DNA of 64,000 nucleotides from Bacteroidia bacterium (GCA_033391075.1 JAWPMV010000001.1:6386001-6450000), one strand, 5' to 3'. Shown: positions 42,482-52,457, counted from the stretch's first letter. Notes: generated from the letters alone by a model not told the origin. Translations and numbers: made by a program.

Positions 42482-44719
42482 GTGAACTCTATTTCATTTC
42501 TAGAACAACTCAACGAAGCACAACGCGAAGCAGTGGAAGCCATCGAAGGTCCCCACATGGTTATCGCAGGAGCTGGTAGTGGTAAGACCCGTGTGCTTAC
42601 TTACCGATTGGCATTTATTCTTTCTCAGGGTATCGCCGATCCGCAGGAGTTATTGGCACTGACCTTTACCAATAAGGCCGCCAAGGAAATGAAAGAAAGG
42701 ATCTATCGCCTGATCGGTGCAGAAGCAAAAAGCATCGTGATGGGAACTTTCCACTCCATTTTTTCGAGGATTTTAAGAGTAGAGGCCGAAAGGCTGGGCT
42801 ATACCAGTTCTTTCACCATCCTGGATTCGGATGATTCTCTCAAGATGATCAAGCTGCTCCTCAAGGAAAAAAACCTGGATGACAAGGTATATAAACCTAA
42901 AGTCGTTCGAAATGGGATTAGTCTGGCCAAAAACCGACTTATTTCTCCTAAAGAATATCAGGAGCAAGCCGTAGATGATTTCAATAGAAAAGTAGCGGAG
43001 ATTTTCGGAATGTATGAGAAACGTCTGTTCAAGTCCAATGCCATGGACTTTGATGATCTTCTTCTCAAACCCATCATCCTCTTTCAACAAGATCCACAAG
43101 TCCTGTATAAATACCAGCGCCGATTCAAATATATCATGGTCGATGAGTACCAGGATACCAATCAGGCGCAGTACCTCCTGTGCAATATGTTGGCAGCTCA
43201 GCACCACAATATTTGTGTGGTTGGGGATGATGCCCAGAGTATCTATGCTTTTCGGGGAGCCAACATCCGCAATATCCTCAATCTGGAAAAGGACTATCCG
43301 AGTCTTCAGGTTCACAAACTAGAGCAGAACTATCGTTCGACACAAAATATCGTAAACGCTGCCAATTCGATCATTTCCAGAAACCGGGATCAGATCAAAA
43401 AGAATGTTTTTACCAAAAATGAATCTGGTGAGAAGATTCTGGTGGTAGAATCCAGCAGCGAACAAGACGAAGCCAAGCGAGTAAGCAATATGCTGCGAGA
43501 GCAAAAGCAGCTCTTCAGCTTCTTCAATAAAGATTTTGCTATCCTGTATCGGACCAATTCTCAATCTCGTGCGATTGAGGATGAACTCCGAAGAGCAGGA
43601 CTTACCTATAAGATATTCGGAGGCCTTTCTTTCTATCAAAGAAAGGAAGTCAAAGACGTCATTGCTTACCTAAAGCTTTCCATCAATCCACAAGATGAAA
43701 CGGCGATACGGAGGGTGATCAATTATCCCACACGAGGGATAGGGAAAACCAGTCTGGAACGCATCAATATTTTTGCTAATGATGAAGGCCTGAGTTTGTG
43801 GGAAGTATTGGAGAATGTGAACAATGTTCCGGGCCTGAATAGCCGTGCAAAAAACAAAGTTTCGGAATTTGTAATTATGATCCGGGATTTTGCTATTACG
43901 GCTGAGAAAAATGATGCCTATCATGCCGCCAATTACATGGCCAAGCAATCCGGCATCTTAAAAGAACTTCATTCTGAAAATAATATAGAAAACCTGAGTC
44001 GCTGGGAAAATGTGCAGGAATTGCTCAACTCGGCCCAGGCTTTCACCGAAGATCCTGATCAGGATAGTGTCAATCTCGAAAGTTTTCTGGCGGATATCTC
44101 CCTTTTCACAGACCAGGACCAAAAGATCGAGAATGACGATTATATTACCCTGATGACCATTCACTCCGCCAAAGGTCTGGAATTTAAGTCTGTCTTTTTG
44201 GTGGGAATGGAAGAAAATCTCTTTCCTAGTGGTCTCGCGATGGAAACCCGGGCAGATTTGGAAGAAGAAAGGCGACTGTTTTATGTAGCAGTTACCCGAG
44301 CAGAAAAAAGGCTTACCCTCAGCTATGCAAAATCTCGCTATCGCTTTGGGAATCTCCAATTCAATGAACCTAGCCGATTTCTGGATGAAGTGGATGAGGA
44401 ATACCTGATCAAACCGGCACAAAATATACGCAGACAAGCGGTTTCCCCTTTTATGAGTCCCGGCATGGCAAAAAAGCCTACGACAAATCGTAAACTTACG
44501 CCTGTCTCCAAAGCAAAAAGTAGTCTCGCACCTCCTGATTTTGAAGCCGCTGATCCAGAAAAAATTGTTCCAGGACTAAAAGTAAGACACCTCAAATTTG
44601 GCTCAGGAGAAGTCCTCAAAGTAGAAGGGCAGGGGCCAGGTAAAAAGGCAACCGTTCTCTTCAGACAAAAAGGCCAAAGAGTACTATTGCTAAAATACGC
44701 CAAGCTTCAGATCGTTTAA
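42482..44719 (+). CDS. pcrA: ATP-dependent 3'-5' DNA helicase of the UvrD/PcrA type
   Basis: 745 residues, beginning at a GTG (42482); no earlier ATG is in frame. Superfamily 1A motifs: Q motif L-N-E-A-Q-R-E-A-V near 10-18, Walker A A-G-A-G-S-G-K-T (29-36), G-T-F-H-S near 81, Walker B V-D-E-Y-Q-D-T-N near 220, V-G-D-D-A-Q-S-I-Y-A-F-R-G near 246, L-E-Q-N-Y-R-S-T near 279, T-I-H-S-A-K-G-L-E-F near 560 and V-A-V-T-R-A near 602. The C-terminal small barrel (V-R-H-L-K-F-G-S-G near 704) is the segment that contacts RNA polymerase in PcrA/UvrD. Acts in repair and replication conflict resolution. Confidence 0.96.
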   Translation: MNSISFLEQLNEAQREAVEAIEGPHMVIAGAGSGKTRVLTYRLAFILSQGIADPQELLALTFTNKAAKEMKERIYRLIGAEAKSIVMGTFHSIFSRILRVEAERLGYTSSFTILDSDDSLKMIKLLLKEKNLDDKVYKPKVVRNGISLAKNRLISPKEYQEQAVDDFNRKVAEIFGMYEKRLFKSNAMDFDDLLLKPIILFQQDPQVLYKYQRRFKYIMVDEYQDTNQAQYLLCNMLAAQHHNICVVGDDAQSIYAFRGANIRNILNLEKDYPSLQVHKLEQNYRSTQNIVNAANSIISRNRDQIKKNVFTKNESGEKILVVESSSEQDEAKRVSNMLREQKQLFSFFNKDFAILYRTNSQSRAIEDELRRAGLTYKIFGGLSFYQRKEVKDVIAYLKLSINPQDETAIRRVINYPTRGIGKTSLERINIFANDEGLSLWEVLENVNNVPGLNSRAKNKVSEFVIMIRDFAITAEKNDAYHAANYMAKQSGILKELHSENNIENLSRWENVQELLNSAQAFTEDPDQDSVNLESFLADISLFTDQDQKIENDDYITLMTIHSAKGLEFKSVFLVGMEENLFPSGLAMETRADLEEERRLFYVAVTRAEKRLTLSYAKSRYRFGNLQFNEPSRFLDEVDEEYLIKPAQNIRRQAVSPFMSPGMAKKPTTNRKLTPVSKAKSSLAPPDFEAADPEKIVPGLKVRHLKFGSGEVLKVEGQGPGKKATVLFRQKGQRVLLLKYAKLQIV

Positions 44720-44731
44720 GTAGCTTCCTTC

Positions 44732-45460
44732 ATGAAAAATTCCATTCCCAATATCCTGACAGCTTCCAATCTGTTTTGTGGAAGTATAGCCGTCATCTTT
44801 ATTTTTCTGGGAAAAGCTGATATGGTTGCCTGGTTTATTTTAGCTGCCCTCTTCATGGATTTTATGGACGGTTTTGTGGCGCGTATGTTGAAGGTGAGTT
44901 CACCAGTTGGGAAAGAGCTGGACTCGCTGGCAGATATGGTAAGTTTTGGCCTGGTTCCGGCTTTGATCATGAGCCGTATGTTGGCAGAGCAAGCAGGACA
45001 TAGTTTCCCGACTATGGACTTGAGCCTGGGAGAAATGGGATTTTTAGCGGGTCTGTTGATCGCCATTTTCTCAGCTTTCAGATTGGCAAAATTTAACCTG
45101 GACGAAAGACAGTCAGATGCCTTTTACGGACTTCCAACTCCTGCCAATACCATCCTGATTCTTTCGCTTTGGTTGATAGCTGAATACTGGCCAGACAACT
45201 GGTTAAATGCTTTCCTCGGAAATATCTACGTCCTCCTGGCAATCACCGCTTTTAGTTGCTACATCCTCATTGCAGATGTGAGACTGATTGCCCTTAAGTT
45301 TAAAAACTTCCAGCTCAAAGATAATCTTTCACGCTTCCTGCTATTGGGAATCTCGCTGGTACTCCTCATCGCCTTACAAGTGCCTGGCATTCCTCTCATC
45401 ATTTTCATTTACCTCCTGCTATCCATACTGGAAAATACCGGGATTCTGGCCAGCAAATAA
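44732..45460 (+). CDS. pssA: CDP-diacylglycerol--serine O-phosphatidyltransferase
   Basis: 242 residues with about seven membrane spans. The complete CDP-alcohol phosphotransferase motif D-G-x2-A-R-x8-G-x3-D-x3-D occurs as D-G-F-V-A-R ... G-K-E-L-D-S-L-A-D near residues 47-69. The N-terminal I-P-N-I-L-T-A-S-N-L-F-C-G and size fit the bacterial PssA that makes phosphatidylserine, precursor of phosphatidylethanolamine. It is 12 bp after pcrA. Confidence 0.94.
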   Translation: MKNSIPNILTASNLFCGSIAVIFIFLGKADMVAWFILAALFMDFMDGFVARMLKVSSPVGKELDSLADMVSFGLVPALIMSRMLAEQAGHSFPTMDLSLGEMGFLAGLLIAIFSAFRLAKFNLDERQSDAFYGLPTPANTILILSLWLIAEYWPDNWLNAFLGNIYVLLAITAFSCYILIADVRLIALKFKNFQLKDNLSRFLLLGISLVLLIALQVPGIPLIIFIYLLLSILENTGILASK

Positions 45461-45513
45461 AAAGGCTTCCTTATTGGAATGAAACATATAGAAATAATTC
45501 AAAGAGGAGGCGC

Positions 45514-46617
45514 TCAGGCATTCCCTGTTTTGATGAACTCAATCTCATGTGCTTCCCAGGGATGAATTTGTCCCTGACGTGCGTACTTCCCTCTGATTTC
45601 AGTATATCTGATCGGGTCTGTGATTCCAGACAAAAGTTCTTCCAATTGATCTTCAAAATAAAGGACCTTTACCCACATTTGTTCCATCCTCAGGATATCG
45701 ATGAGCTCTCTTCGAAGTCCTTCATCAGTAAAGTCTCCTTCAAATAAAAGTACCTCATCGCTAGCTATTCGTTTAAAGATCGCATTATGCAAATGAGGCC
45801 GATCCTTTTTATCTACCTGAATCCGAACCGCCTGAGAATATCCTACATCCAGGACGTGCTGCATACTATAATTAGATGCACCAATCGGAATAATGCAGGT
45901 ATTATTATACTGACTATTTTCAGCTTCCATCACGGATTCTGACAATAACTTCTCCAGAAGTCTACTATCTCTAAACTGGCTGGCCTGCCACAAGGAATTT
46001 TTGTGGAGTAAATCTGCTTGATGGTAGGTTTCCTGCAATGAGGAATAGGTACCAATCCGAGCTATAACTTCCGGCAGAATCTTCTCATTGAAATTGCCGG
46101 TTAAATCCCATATTTGCTCTTGGTTTTTGCAGATTCTTCCCGTTAGATCGCAAAATGCAAATATACCCAGCAATCTCAGATCAACCTGCAGAGCTATCGG
46201 GATGTATGCACTCACAGGGCTCTTTCTAATTCCTAACTGCAAAGGAATGCTATGCCAGCGAATCAGATCTAGAATCGTCCTTCTCTGTTCTGTGGAAAGC
46301 TCTGGCCGCTGTAAGAGTATATTTCTGGCTATTGGAACCCCTGCGGTTTCGTGTCCGTGAGAGTGGTACCGACCATTTTCCCATTTGGTAGTCTTGGGCT
46401 TGCCGATATCATGCAAAAGGGCAGTCCAATACAGGATCTCCCGTTCTCTTTCTGTTAATCCCCAGCTTTCATCCAACTTCAGCACATTTTCCAGTACCAT
46501 CAGCGTATGCGTATAAACATCGCCCTCTGCATGATAGCAGGGATTTTGCATCGTACGCTTCATTTGATTGATACAGGTAGATGGAAGGGGTAAGCTTTTG
46601 GTATAAGCCATGACCAT
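45514..46617 (-). CDS. HD-domain phosphohydrolase, orphan
   Basis: 367 residues. The HD domain covers roughly residues 20-190, with H-T-L-M-V-L-E-N near 37-44, the metal-binding A-L-L-H-D-I-G-K near 66-73, and H-S-H-G-H-E near 85-90. The arrangement resembles the HD domains of tRNA nucleotidyltransferase (Cca) proteins and RNA-repair associated phosphohydrolases, but the nucleotidyltransferase or kinase partners are absent. The C-terminal half (190-367) has no recognised motif or P-loop. Stands alone on its strand; function open. Confidence 0.82.
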   Translation of the reverse strand: MVMAYTKSLPLPSTCINQMKRTMQNPCYHAEGDVYTHTLMVLENVLKLDESWGLTEREREILYWTALLHDIGKPKTTKWENGRYHSHGHETAGVPIARNILLQRPELSTEQRRTILDLIRWHSIPLQLGIRKSPVSAYIPIALQVDLRLLGIFAFCDLTGRICKNQEQIWDLTGNFNEKILPEVIARIGTYSSLQETYHQADLLHKNSLWQASQFRDSRLLEKLLSESVMEAENSQYNNTCIIPIGASNYSMQHVLDVGYSQAVRIQVDKKDRPHLHNAIFKRIASDEVLLFEGDFTDEGLRRELIDILRMEQMWVKVLYFEDQLEELLSGITDPIRYTEIRGKYARQGQIHPWEAHEIEFIKTGNA

Positions 46618-46718
46618 AATACTCGATTACAAATATCCGGTCAATCTGAGGTTTGTGATAATTCTAAACTACAGATATTACGAGATCTTGCATAATGCTT
46701 ATTCGAGTATTTCTTTCA

Positions 46719-49193
46719 TCAGCCTCCGCTTTTCTTCTTGGGGGTTTCTTTCTTTTTTGCCGGGCTTTTGCTCCCGGGTTTTGTCGGAGTGGTTTTGGTG
46801 GGTGATCCTCCCGGCTTCTGAGAAAGCTTCTTCTGTCTTTCCAGTGCCTTCTTTTCGGCAGCTTTTAGTATATCGGCTTCTAGTTCTGCTTCCAGATCTA
46901 GCGCATCTTCTTCTTCTAAATCTTCATCAGCCATGATTTCTCCTTCCCAATCTGCTTTTTCCTCTTCACTCATTTCTGTCTTTTTCCTTTCCTCTCCAGG
47001 TATATCCAAATCCTCTCCTTCTTCATCAGGGAAAAGGTTTTTATCGAAGAAGAGTTCTTCTTCCGTAGGCAGCCACATATCTCCCTCAAAGCCGTCATCC
47101 ATGGTCAGTTTAAACTCAACCCTGCGATTTTTCTCTTTATTTTCGTCCGAATCATTAGGTACAATAGGTCGGGTTTCTCCATACCCACTTGCCGTAATCT
47201 TCTCCTCCCCAAATTCCCCATTGGTTATAATATAATCTCGTATACTATTTGCCCGAGCAATGGATAAACTAAGGTTGGCTTCGTCTGGTCCGTCAGAATC
47301 CGTATGCCCTTCGATTTCCAACTTGAACATAGGATAGTTTTTGAGGAAACGAATGATGTAATCCAATTTGGGTTTTACACTACTTTGCAACTTGGTACTA
47401 TTGCTTCTGAATCGCATGGACTCAAAGACAATGGGTTTGTTATCCTCAAAACTTTGGGTAAAGATTTGAAAGGTAGTATCTCCTTTAAAATAAAAGTCCC
47501 TTTCTATGGTGAGGAAATTATCTCCCAGCACAAAGATTTTATAGCGATTGTTATTGATCAGATCAAATTCGAAATAACCGGAATCATTGATCTCCTTGGG
47601 AGCAACTTCACGGTTATTTTCCATATCTATGATCATCACAGTTCCCTGCAATATGTATCCGCTCACAGAATCCACCAGCGTTCCTTTCAAGGTCGCTATT
47701 GCATCCGGACGAGCCTCCATAGGCATAGGGAATGAGTAGAGGTCAAAGTTTTGTTTTACATGATCCTCATCGGTGTCTTTGGCGTCCGAATAAAAGATCG
47801 TACTTCCGGCTCCATCGATGGAGAAGTAGTACTGGTTCCCACGGGTATTTACAAGGGGTCCCAAATTATTGGATTGTTCCCAGCGGTCAATCATCCAGCG
47901 GGATTTGAAAATATCGAAGCTCCCGAAATTGGGATAATGACCGGTCGAACTGTAATACAGGGTATTGTTGATATTGTGGAAATAAGGAGTTACTTCCTCA
48001 TTTGGGGTGTTGATATTTGGCCCAAGGTTTTGAGCAGCTCCCCAGCTATTTCCCTCTCTATGAGACACATAAATATCCGTTCCACCGAAGCCAGTCTTAC
48101 GATTCGATGCAAAAAAGAGCATTTGGCCATCTGCCGAAATATTAGGTTGAGAATCCCAATTGTCTGAATTTACACCAGCGCCCAGATTCTTGATATTGGT
48201 CCATCGAATGCTGCCATCCGGGTTATTGCCTTCAAACTCTGCGCTGTAAATATCACAGCCTCCATAGCTTGGCAACTCAGGCTTTCGAGGATCAGTATCC
48301 TTATTTTTTTTGCGGTTCCTATCCATGTATTTCTCCTTGTCCCTACAGCGGGTGAAATACAGGGTCTTCCCATCCGGATCCAAACTGGCAGAACCTTCAT
48401 TGTATTTACTATTGATATCGTCGTTGAGCTTTTGAGCCGGCTTCCATTCATTGGTTACCCAGTCAATCTCTGTATAATAAATGTCTTCATTATAGCTGGC
48501 ATAGGGATCCACGAAATCCGAGGTTCTCATCTCCTTTCCAGTACGCCTTGAGGTGAATACCAACATAGTATTGGATGGGTGAACGAAGGGAGCATAATCC
48601 GGGTCCGGGGAGTTAACCTGATCTCCCATACTCGTCAATACATTGGGAGGAGGAATCAGAGAATCAATCCGCTTTCTGACTTCCAGCAATTCATAATATT
48701 TATCTATCGGAAGCCAATCACTACGGGTAGATGCCGTTAAGGAATCATAGGCCAATCTTGGAGCTCTTGTTCCTCGATTGTGCATGCGAGCAAGGTCATA
48801 ATAATAAACTGCTCGCGCGGTATCTTTCAGTATATGCTTTACTCTACCTGCCAACCACAAAAGAGAGGTATCTCGACGAAAGTTTTGTATCCCAAAATTC
48901 TGGATGTAGGGAATCAATACCCGATCCAGTTTTTCCATATCTTCTCCGCCAGCCAATTCTTTGATCTCAGCCAGATCTCTTTCATTTTTATAAAAGGGAT
49001 ATCGATTGATAAAGGGAAAAGTCAAATAAGTACCCGAACGCTTAAGCGCAGCCTCATCTGACTGTATAAGCACAGACTTTTGCTTGAGAATATTTTCCGG
49101 AACAGAAGAATTGGCTTCCTGGGCACTTGCCGTATTGATAGATAGGCAGAGTCCTAAAAGAAAGGTTCCAAGGATTACAACAATAGCTCGCAT
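46719..49193 (-). CDS. OmpA-family protein with PD40-like beta-propeller and highly charged tail
   Basis: 824 residues from the ATG at 49193, which starts a signal peptide (ending N-T-A-S-A-Q); an upstream GTG at 49229 is less likely. Residues about 190-480 hold PD40/WD40-like repeats (D-P-D-G-K-T-L-Y-F-T, S-A-D-G-Q-M-L-F-F-A-S-N-R-K), then a beta sandwich, then the OmpA C-terminal peptidoglycan-binding domain near 600-710 (L-E-I-E-G-H-T-D-S-D-G, N-R-R-V-E-F). The last 110 residues are acidic then Lys/Pro/Ser-rich. Anchors the outer membrane to murein; likely a structural or secretion-associated protein. Confidence 0.92.
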   Translation of the reverse strand: MRAIVVILGTFLLGLCLSINTASAQEANSSVPENILKQKSVLIQSDEAALKRSGTYLTFPFINRYPFYKNERDLAEIKELAGGEDMEKLDRVLIPYIQNFGIQNFRRDTSLLWLAGRVKHILKDTARAVYYYDLARMHNRGTRAPRLAYDSLTASTRSDWLPIDKYYELLEVRKRIDSLIPPPNVLTSMGDQVNSPDPDYAPFVHPSNTMLVFTSRRTGKEMRTSDFVDPYASYNEDIYYTEIDWVTNEWKPAQKLNDDINSKYNEGSASLDPDGKTLYFTRCRDKEKYMDRNRKKNKDTDPRKPELPSYGGCDIYSAEFEGNNPDGSIRWTNIKNLGAGVNSDNWDSQPNISADGQMLFFASNRKTGFGGTDIYVSHREGNSWGAAQNLGPNINTPNEEVTPYFHNINNTLYYSSTGHYPNFGSFDIFKSRWMIDRWEQSNNLGPLVNTRGNQYYFSIDGAGSTIFYSDAKDTDEDHVKQNFDLYSFPMPMEARPDAIATLKGTLVDSVSGYILQGTVMIIDMENNREVAPKEINDSGYFEFDLINNNRYKIFVLGDNFLTIERDFYFKGDTTFQIFTQSFEDNKPIVFESMRFRSNSTKLQSSVKPKLDYIIRFLKNYPMFKLEIEGHTDSDGPDEANLSLSIARANSIRDYIITNGEFGEEKITASGYGETRPIVPNDSDENKEKNRRVEFKLTMDDGFEGDMWLPTEEELFFDKNLFPDEEGEDLDIPGEERKKTEMSEEEKADWEGEIMADEDLEEEDALDLEAELEADILKAAEKKALERQKKLSQKPGGSPTKTTPTKPGSKSPAKKKETPKKKSGG

Positions 49194-49285
49194 GGCTATA
49201 AAAATTAAACACGTTAAGGTTTTCCCCACATGCAGAATTACAGAAAAAAACTTATTTAAAAAAGACAGAATTTACTCAAACCCTG

Positions 49286-51181
49286 CTATTCGAATATCTG
49301 AAGCAATAAAGCATAAGCTTTCTGGCTTTGGACGGTATTGCTCCCGGTTCTAATGAAAAGATCTTCTCCTTCCTGAAAGCTTACGAAAAGTAAGCTTTCA
49401 CCGGAATTCTGCAAGGCAAAAGAAAATCTCAACGTAAGGGCATCAGCACTTAATTCGGGCAGGCGAATATTATCAAAACAGAGTTCATCTCCTTCGCCCT
49501 TCGGCTTGATATTTTTCAATCGTGCCCACTGAAGTATTTGCTCTCGTAGCAATTCCGGTGCTTCTTTGCTTTTCACAGCGAAGGCAGGAACTCTCTGGTC
49601 TTTTATGGTAGTAGAAGCAGGATCAATTCTTATGGCCGCCTGTTTTCCTTTTTTCTGGGACTCAAAGCGAAGTCGCTCCTGGGTCAATTGGTCTATCCGC
49701 TTTTCAAGTTCTACTACTCTTTGCATCAGTTGAGCTTCTTTGCCTTTCAATTCATAATTCGCCAAGAACTTTTCTCGCTGGTCCATTCGGGTTTCGCGAA
49801 TCTTCACTTCCCATTCCAATTGTTCCAGGGCTATTTGTGCCTCTTCTAATTCTTTTTGTTGCTTTAAGTAAACCTGTCGTCGAATCTTCGCTGCATCAGA
49901 TTCTGGATTCAGGGTAGCTATCTCTTGCCGGAAAGAATCTTTCAGACTCGTCATTCTCTCCTCATTCCTATTCAGGAGTTTATCCTGTTCACTCAATCGT
50001 CCCCGTAAAATCTGGATAAGGTCGCGATCTGTTTCCTGTACCTGATATAATTCTTTTCGTTCCTCTTCCAGCTGAGCGATACGCGCTTTAGGGTCATTGG
50101 CAGAAGCAGCGACAGCTATTTCCGCCTGGTATTTTTTGATCAGTGAATCCTGCCTTTCCCCAAATGAATTCAAGGCTTTCATTTGTTCTTCCTGTTCTGC
50201 TATCCGATTTTTCAACTCCTGGTTGACTTTACTCAAGCTATCCACAGCCATTTTACCCTGCTCAAATAAAATACTATCTGTACGGGAAAATAGGGGAGTA
50301 TCCATCAAAGTATCCATAGTTTCAGGCTGGCTTTCCTGAAGATTCGCAATTTGTGTGTAGAGGGAATCCTGTCGAAAGGAAGCCTGGATCAGAGAAGCCC
50401 TAAGCTCATCAATCGTAAGCTGAAGATCCATGAGGGAATCTCTGTATTGACTGATCTGTTCTGCGGAATTGTCGTCCAGAAACTGTGTCGATTCAGATGG
50501 CGCGTTTTTCAGATAATCCTGGAAGCGGGAACTGATCTGCTCAACGATCTTTTCATCGTCCTTCATTTCCAGGGCTTCATAGTCAGAAAATGGATCTTTT
50601 TTCAGCCGCGTTTCTCCGATATCTCCTACCCAATCACGCTTTCTTTCTACAATGTCTTCATATTGAAAGCGGGATTCTCTCTCCTCGTATTTTTTTCTAA
50701 GCTCAGCAGCAGTGGTTTCACTAAAAAGGGGATCAAAATTGATGGTATCTCCACTAATCTTTCTTACCATTTCAGCCAAATCGAGCAAAAGTCTCAAACT
50801 CAAATCCGGAGCCTCTGAGATATTTATTGGTTTCTGATAATCATAACTACCCACCAGGGTTAGGCGAGTCATAAGTCCTGAAATATCTTCTAATTGGTAA
50901 AAGAAGCTAATGGGTTGGCTGACACTGACGGCTGGGTAATCCAGTTGTTCGAAGATCATAAAGTCTTCAAAAGAGACCGGAGGATTGATGATATAGGTGG
51001 CAAAATGGTTACGTATGCCTTGTTTTACTTCTGCTCGAGGCTTTCTGACCATTACCTGAAAGCCTTCCACTTGACGTTCCATAAGTCTGACACGACTGGC
51101 TTTCACCGGAATTAGCTGCCCATACAATTCGGGAGTATAGCAGATAAGGAGGATCAAAAGAGCGGTGAAAGTAGATCGCAT
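49286..51181 (-). CDS. Secreted coiled-coil protein, function unknown
   Basis: 631 residues from the ATG at 51181 (signal peptide ending P-E-L-Y-G-Q); nine more codons are open only from a TTG. Residues about 20-160 form a beta-containing domain; residues about 240-520 are strongly charged heptad-like coiled coil (Q-L-E-E-E-R-K-E-L-Y-Q, E-L-E-E-A-Q-I-A-L-E-Q-L-E); a C-terminal mixed domain of about 90 residues ends the protein. No known motif. Located 92 bp from the OmpA gene on the same strand, so it may be a periplasmic partner; not recognised as a known family. Confidence 0.72.
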   Translation of the reverse strand: MRSTFTALLILLICYTPELYGQLIPVKASRVRLMERQVEGFQVMVRKPRAEVKQGIRNHFATYIINPPVSFEDFMIFEQLDYPAVSVSQPISFFYQLEDISGLMTRLTLVGSYDYQKPINISEAPDLSLRLLLDLAEMVRKISGDTINFDPLFSETTAAELRKKYEERESRFQYEDIVERKRDWVGDIGETRLKKDPFSDYEALEMKDDEKIVEQISSRFQDYLKNAPSESTQFLDDNSAEQISQYRDSLMDLQLTIDELRASLIQASFRQDSLYTQIANLQESQPETMDTLMDTPLFSRTDSILFEQGKMAVDSLSKVNQELKNRIAEQEEQMKALNSFGERQDSLIKKYQAEIAVAASANDPKARIAQLEEERKELYQVQETDRDLIQILRGRLSEQDKLLNRNEERMTSLKDSFRQEIATLNPESDAAKIRRQVYLKQQKELEEAQIALEQLEWEVKIRETRMDQREKFLANYELKGKEAQLMQRVVELEKRIDQLTQERLRFESQKKGKQAAIRIDPASTTIKDQRVPAFAVKSKEAPELLREQILQWARLKNIKPKGEGDELCFDNIRLPELSADALTLRFSFALQNSGESLLFVSFQEGEDLFIRTGSNTVQSQKAYALLLQIFE

Positions 51182-51282
51182 ATCTTCATTCTTTTGCCAG
51201 GGTACCAAAGCTTATAACGAATAAGATCCGGTAAATAGTGAATATCAAAGCCTAAGAATCCTTTGACTTTAATTTGTGTGAT

Positions 51283-51834
51283 CTAAGCGTTTTCTGTGAG
51301 CTTGTAATGCTTGATCAGGTCATAGGTATGCCAACTTTTGCAGTCTTCCATCGAATAGCCCAACAAGTCAACTACCTCTGCAATTCTTTCTATACCTGCT
51401 GCCTCAATTTCCATAAATTCGGGAATCGCCTCAAGTTCGTCCTGATAATTATCGATCACAACATGGGTATCTCCCAATTCATATTGGGTTCTGAATTTGC
51501 GGGTCTTTTTGGTAACCTTAAAATTAAGCAGATCCAGGATTGCACGCATTTGAATGATATCGCCAATCGAGGTTTCAAACTCCTCCATGATTTTCGCCCC
51601 TTCCTGAGAAACGAATTTCTTATAGGTCAGAACCGTTTCTTCTCCCTCTTTCCTCAAGCGAAGTACATCCCCGGATTTATAAATATTTCCTTCCTGGGTA
51701 TCAAAGAAAAGGGCCAACATTTCTCCATCAAAGGATTTCTCAGCCCCTAATTCTTCCAGGCGACTAATGAGTGCCTTTCTATCTATCTCTAATATTTTTA
51801 CTTCTATTTCTTTCACTTCATTGAGCTTTAGCAA
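51283..51834 (-). CDS. CYTH-domain protein (class IV adenylate cyclase/triphosphatase superfamily)
   Basis: 183 residues. The superfamily signature E-I-E-V-K is at residues 9-13 and the charged tunnel strands follow (V-L-R-L-R-K-E-G near 58-65, V-L-T-Y-K-K near 69-74, K-K-T-R-K-F-R-T near 107-114, V-I-D-N-Y near 126). Members cleave triphosphates or make cAMP (CyaB-like); the substrate is unknown. There is no in-frame ATG before the EIEVK motif, so translation starts at TTG (51834) or GTG (51816). Confidence 0.88.
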   Translation of the reverse strand: MLKLNEVKEIEVKILEIDRKALISRLEELGAEKSFDGEMLALFFDTQEGNIYKSGDVLRLRKEGEETVLTYKKFVSQEGAKIMEEFETSIGDIIQMRAILDLLNFKVTKKTRKFRTQYELGDTHVVIDNYQDELEAIPEFMEIEAAGIERIAEVVDLLGYSMEDCKSWHTYDLIKHYKLTENA

Positions 51835-51874
51835 TAATACGAAAAATGCCCGCAGAAGATATAAGGAGGAAGGT

Positions 51875-51909
51875 AAAAAACCTAAACCCGGACATAGTCC
51901 AGGTTTAGG
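51875..51909 (-). terminator. Orphan intrinsic terminator upstream of the CYTH gene
   Basis: On the minus strand the stem CCTAAACC / GGTTTAGG (51902-51909 and 51881-51888) is followed by TTTTTT. It lies 41 bp upstream of the CYTH start and there is no annotated gene ending before it; the nearest minus-strand gene upstream already has its own terminator at 52371-52405. Confidence 0.6.
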
Positions 51910-52370
51910 GCTCTTGCTCAGTTTGAAATAATTGTAGAAATCTAAATAATCGGTTTAAGCTGTTTAAACTTTTTTAATTCTTTTTGTTTGACTTATGATA
52001 CAAAGATGTAAGAAATGAGGCTGAGAGGAAAGCAATAATTACGACAATTCAAACATTTATGATATTGGAAAAAGATTTTCACTCTTTAATCTCCTTTAAC
52101 AAGAACAATTCATAACACACTGAATTACAGTTGTTTATATCAATATATTTTTACTCATAAAAATAGAGATCAAGTAGAGAGAGATTGGGTATGATAATAG
52201 GGTTATTTTTGTACGAAAAATTGAAATAACCTGCAGGCAGAAGCTAAGAAATATCAAATTTGGGTGGAGAATTATTAGCTAGGTACTTGAAATTTTTACG
52301 GATCTGAAGCGGAGAGTTACTTAGAAATATTCGGGAGCTGTCTCATTTTATTCAGAATAGGGTAGGGGGC
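51910..52370. other. AT-rich intergenic stretch without recognisable gene
   Basis: About 460 bp between the two minus-strand terminators. No credible open frame, tRNA or repeat was found on either strand. The orphan terminator at its left end allows for an untranslated small RNA on the minus strand, but no clear promoter was identified. Confidence 0.5.
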
Positions 52371-52405
52371 AAACAAAAAAAGCCGAAACCTCAATGGATT
52401 TCGGC
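52371..52405 (-). terminator. Intrinsic terminator of the subtilase-kinase operon
   Basis: Stem GCCGAAA / TTTCGGC (52382-52388, 52399-52405) with a CC/GG extension, followed on the minus strand by TTTTTTTGTTT. It lies 53 bp past the sensor kinase stop. Confidence 0.85.
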
Positions 52406-52457
52406 GATGACACAGTATTCTTAAAAAATTATGTTAATGCTATTGTAGCTTTTCTCC

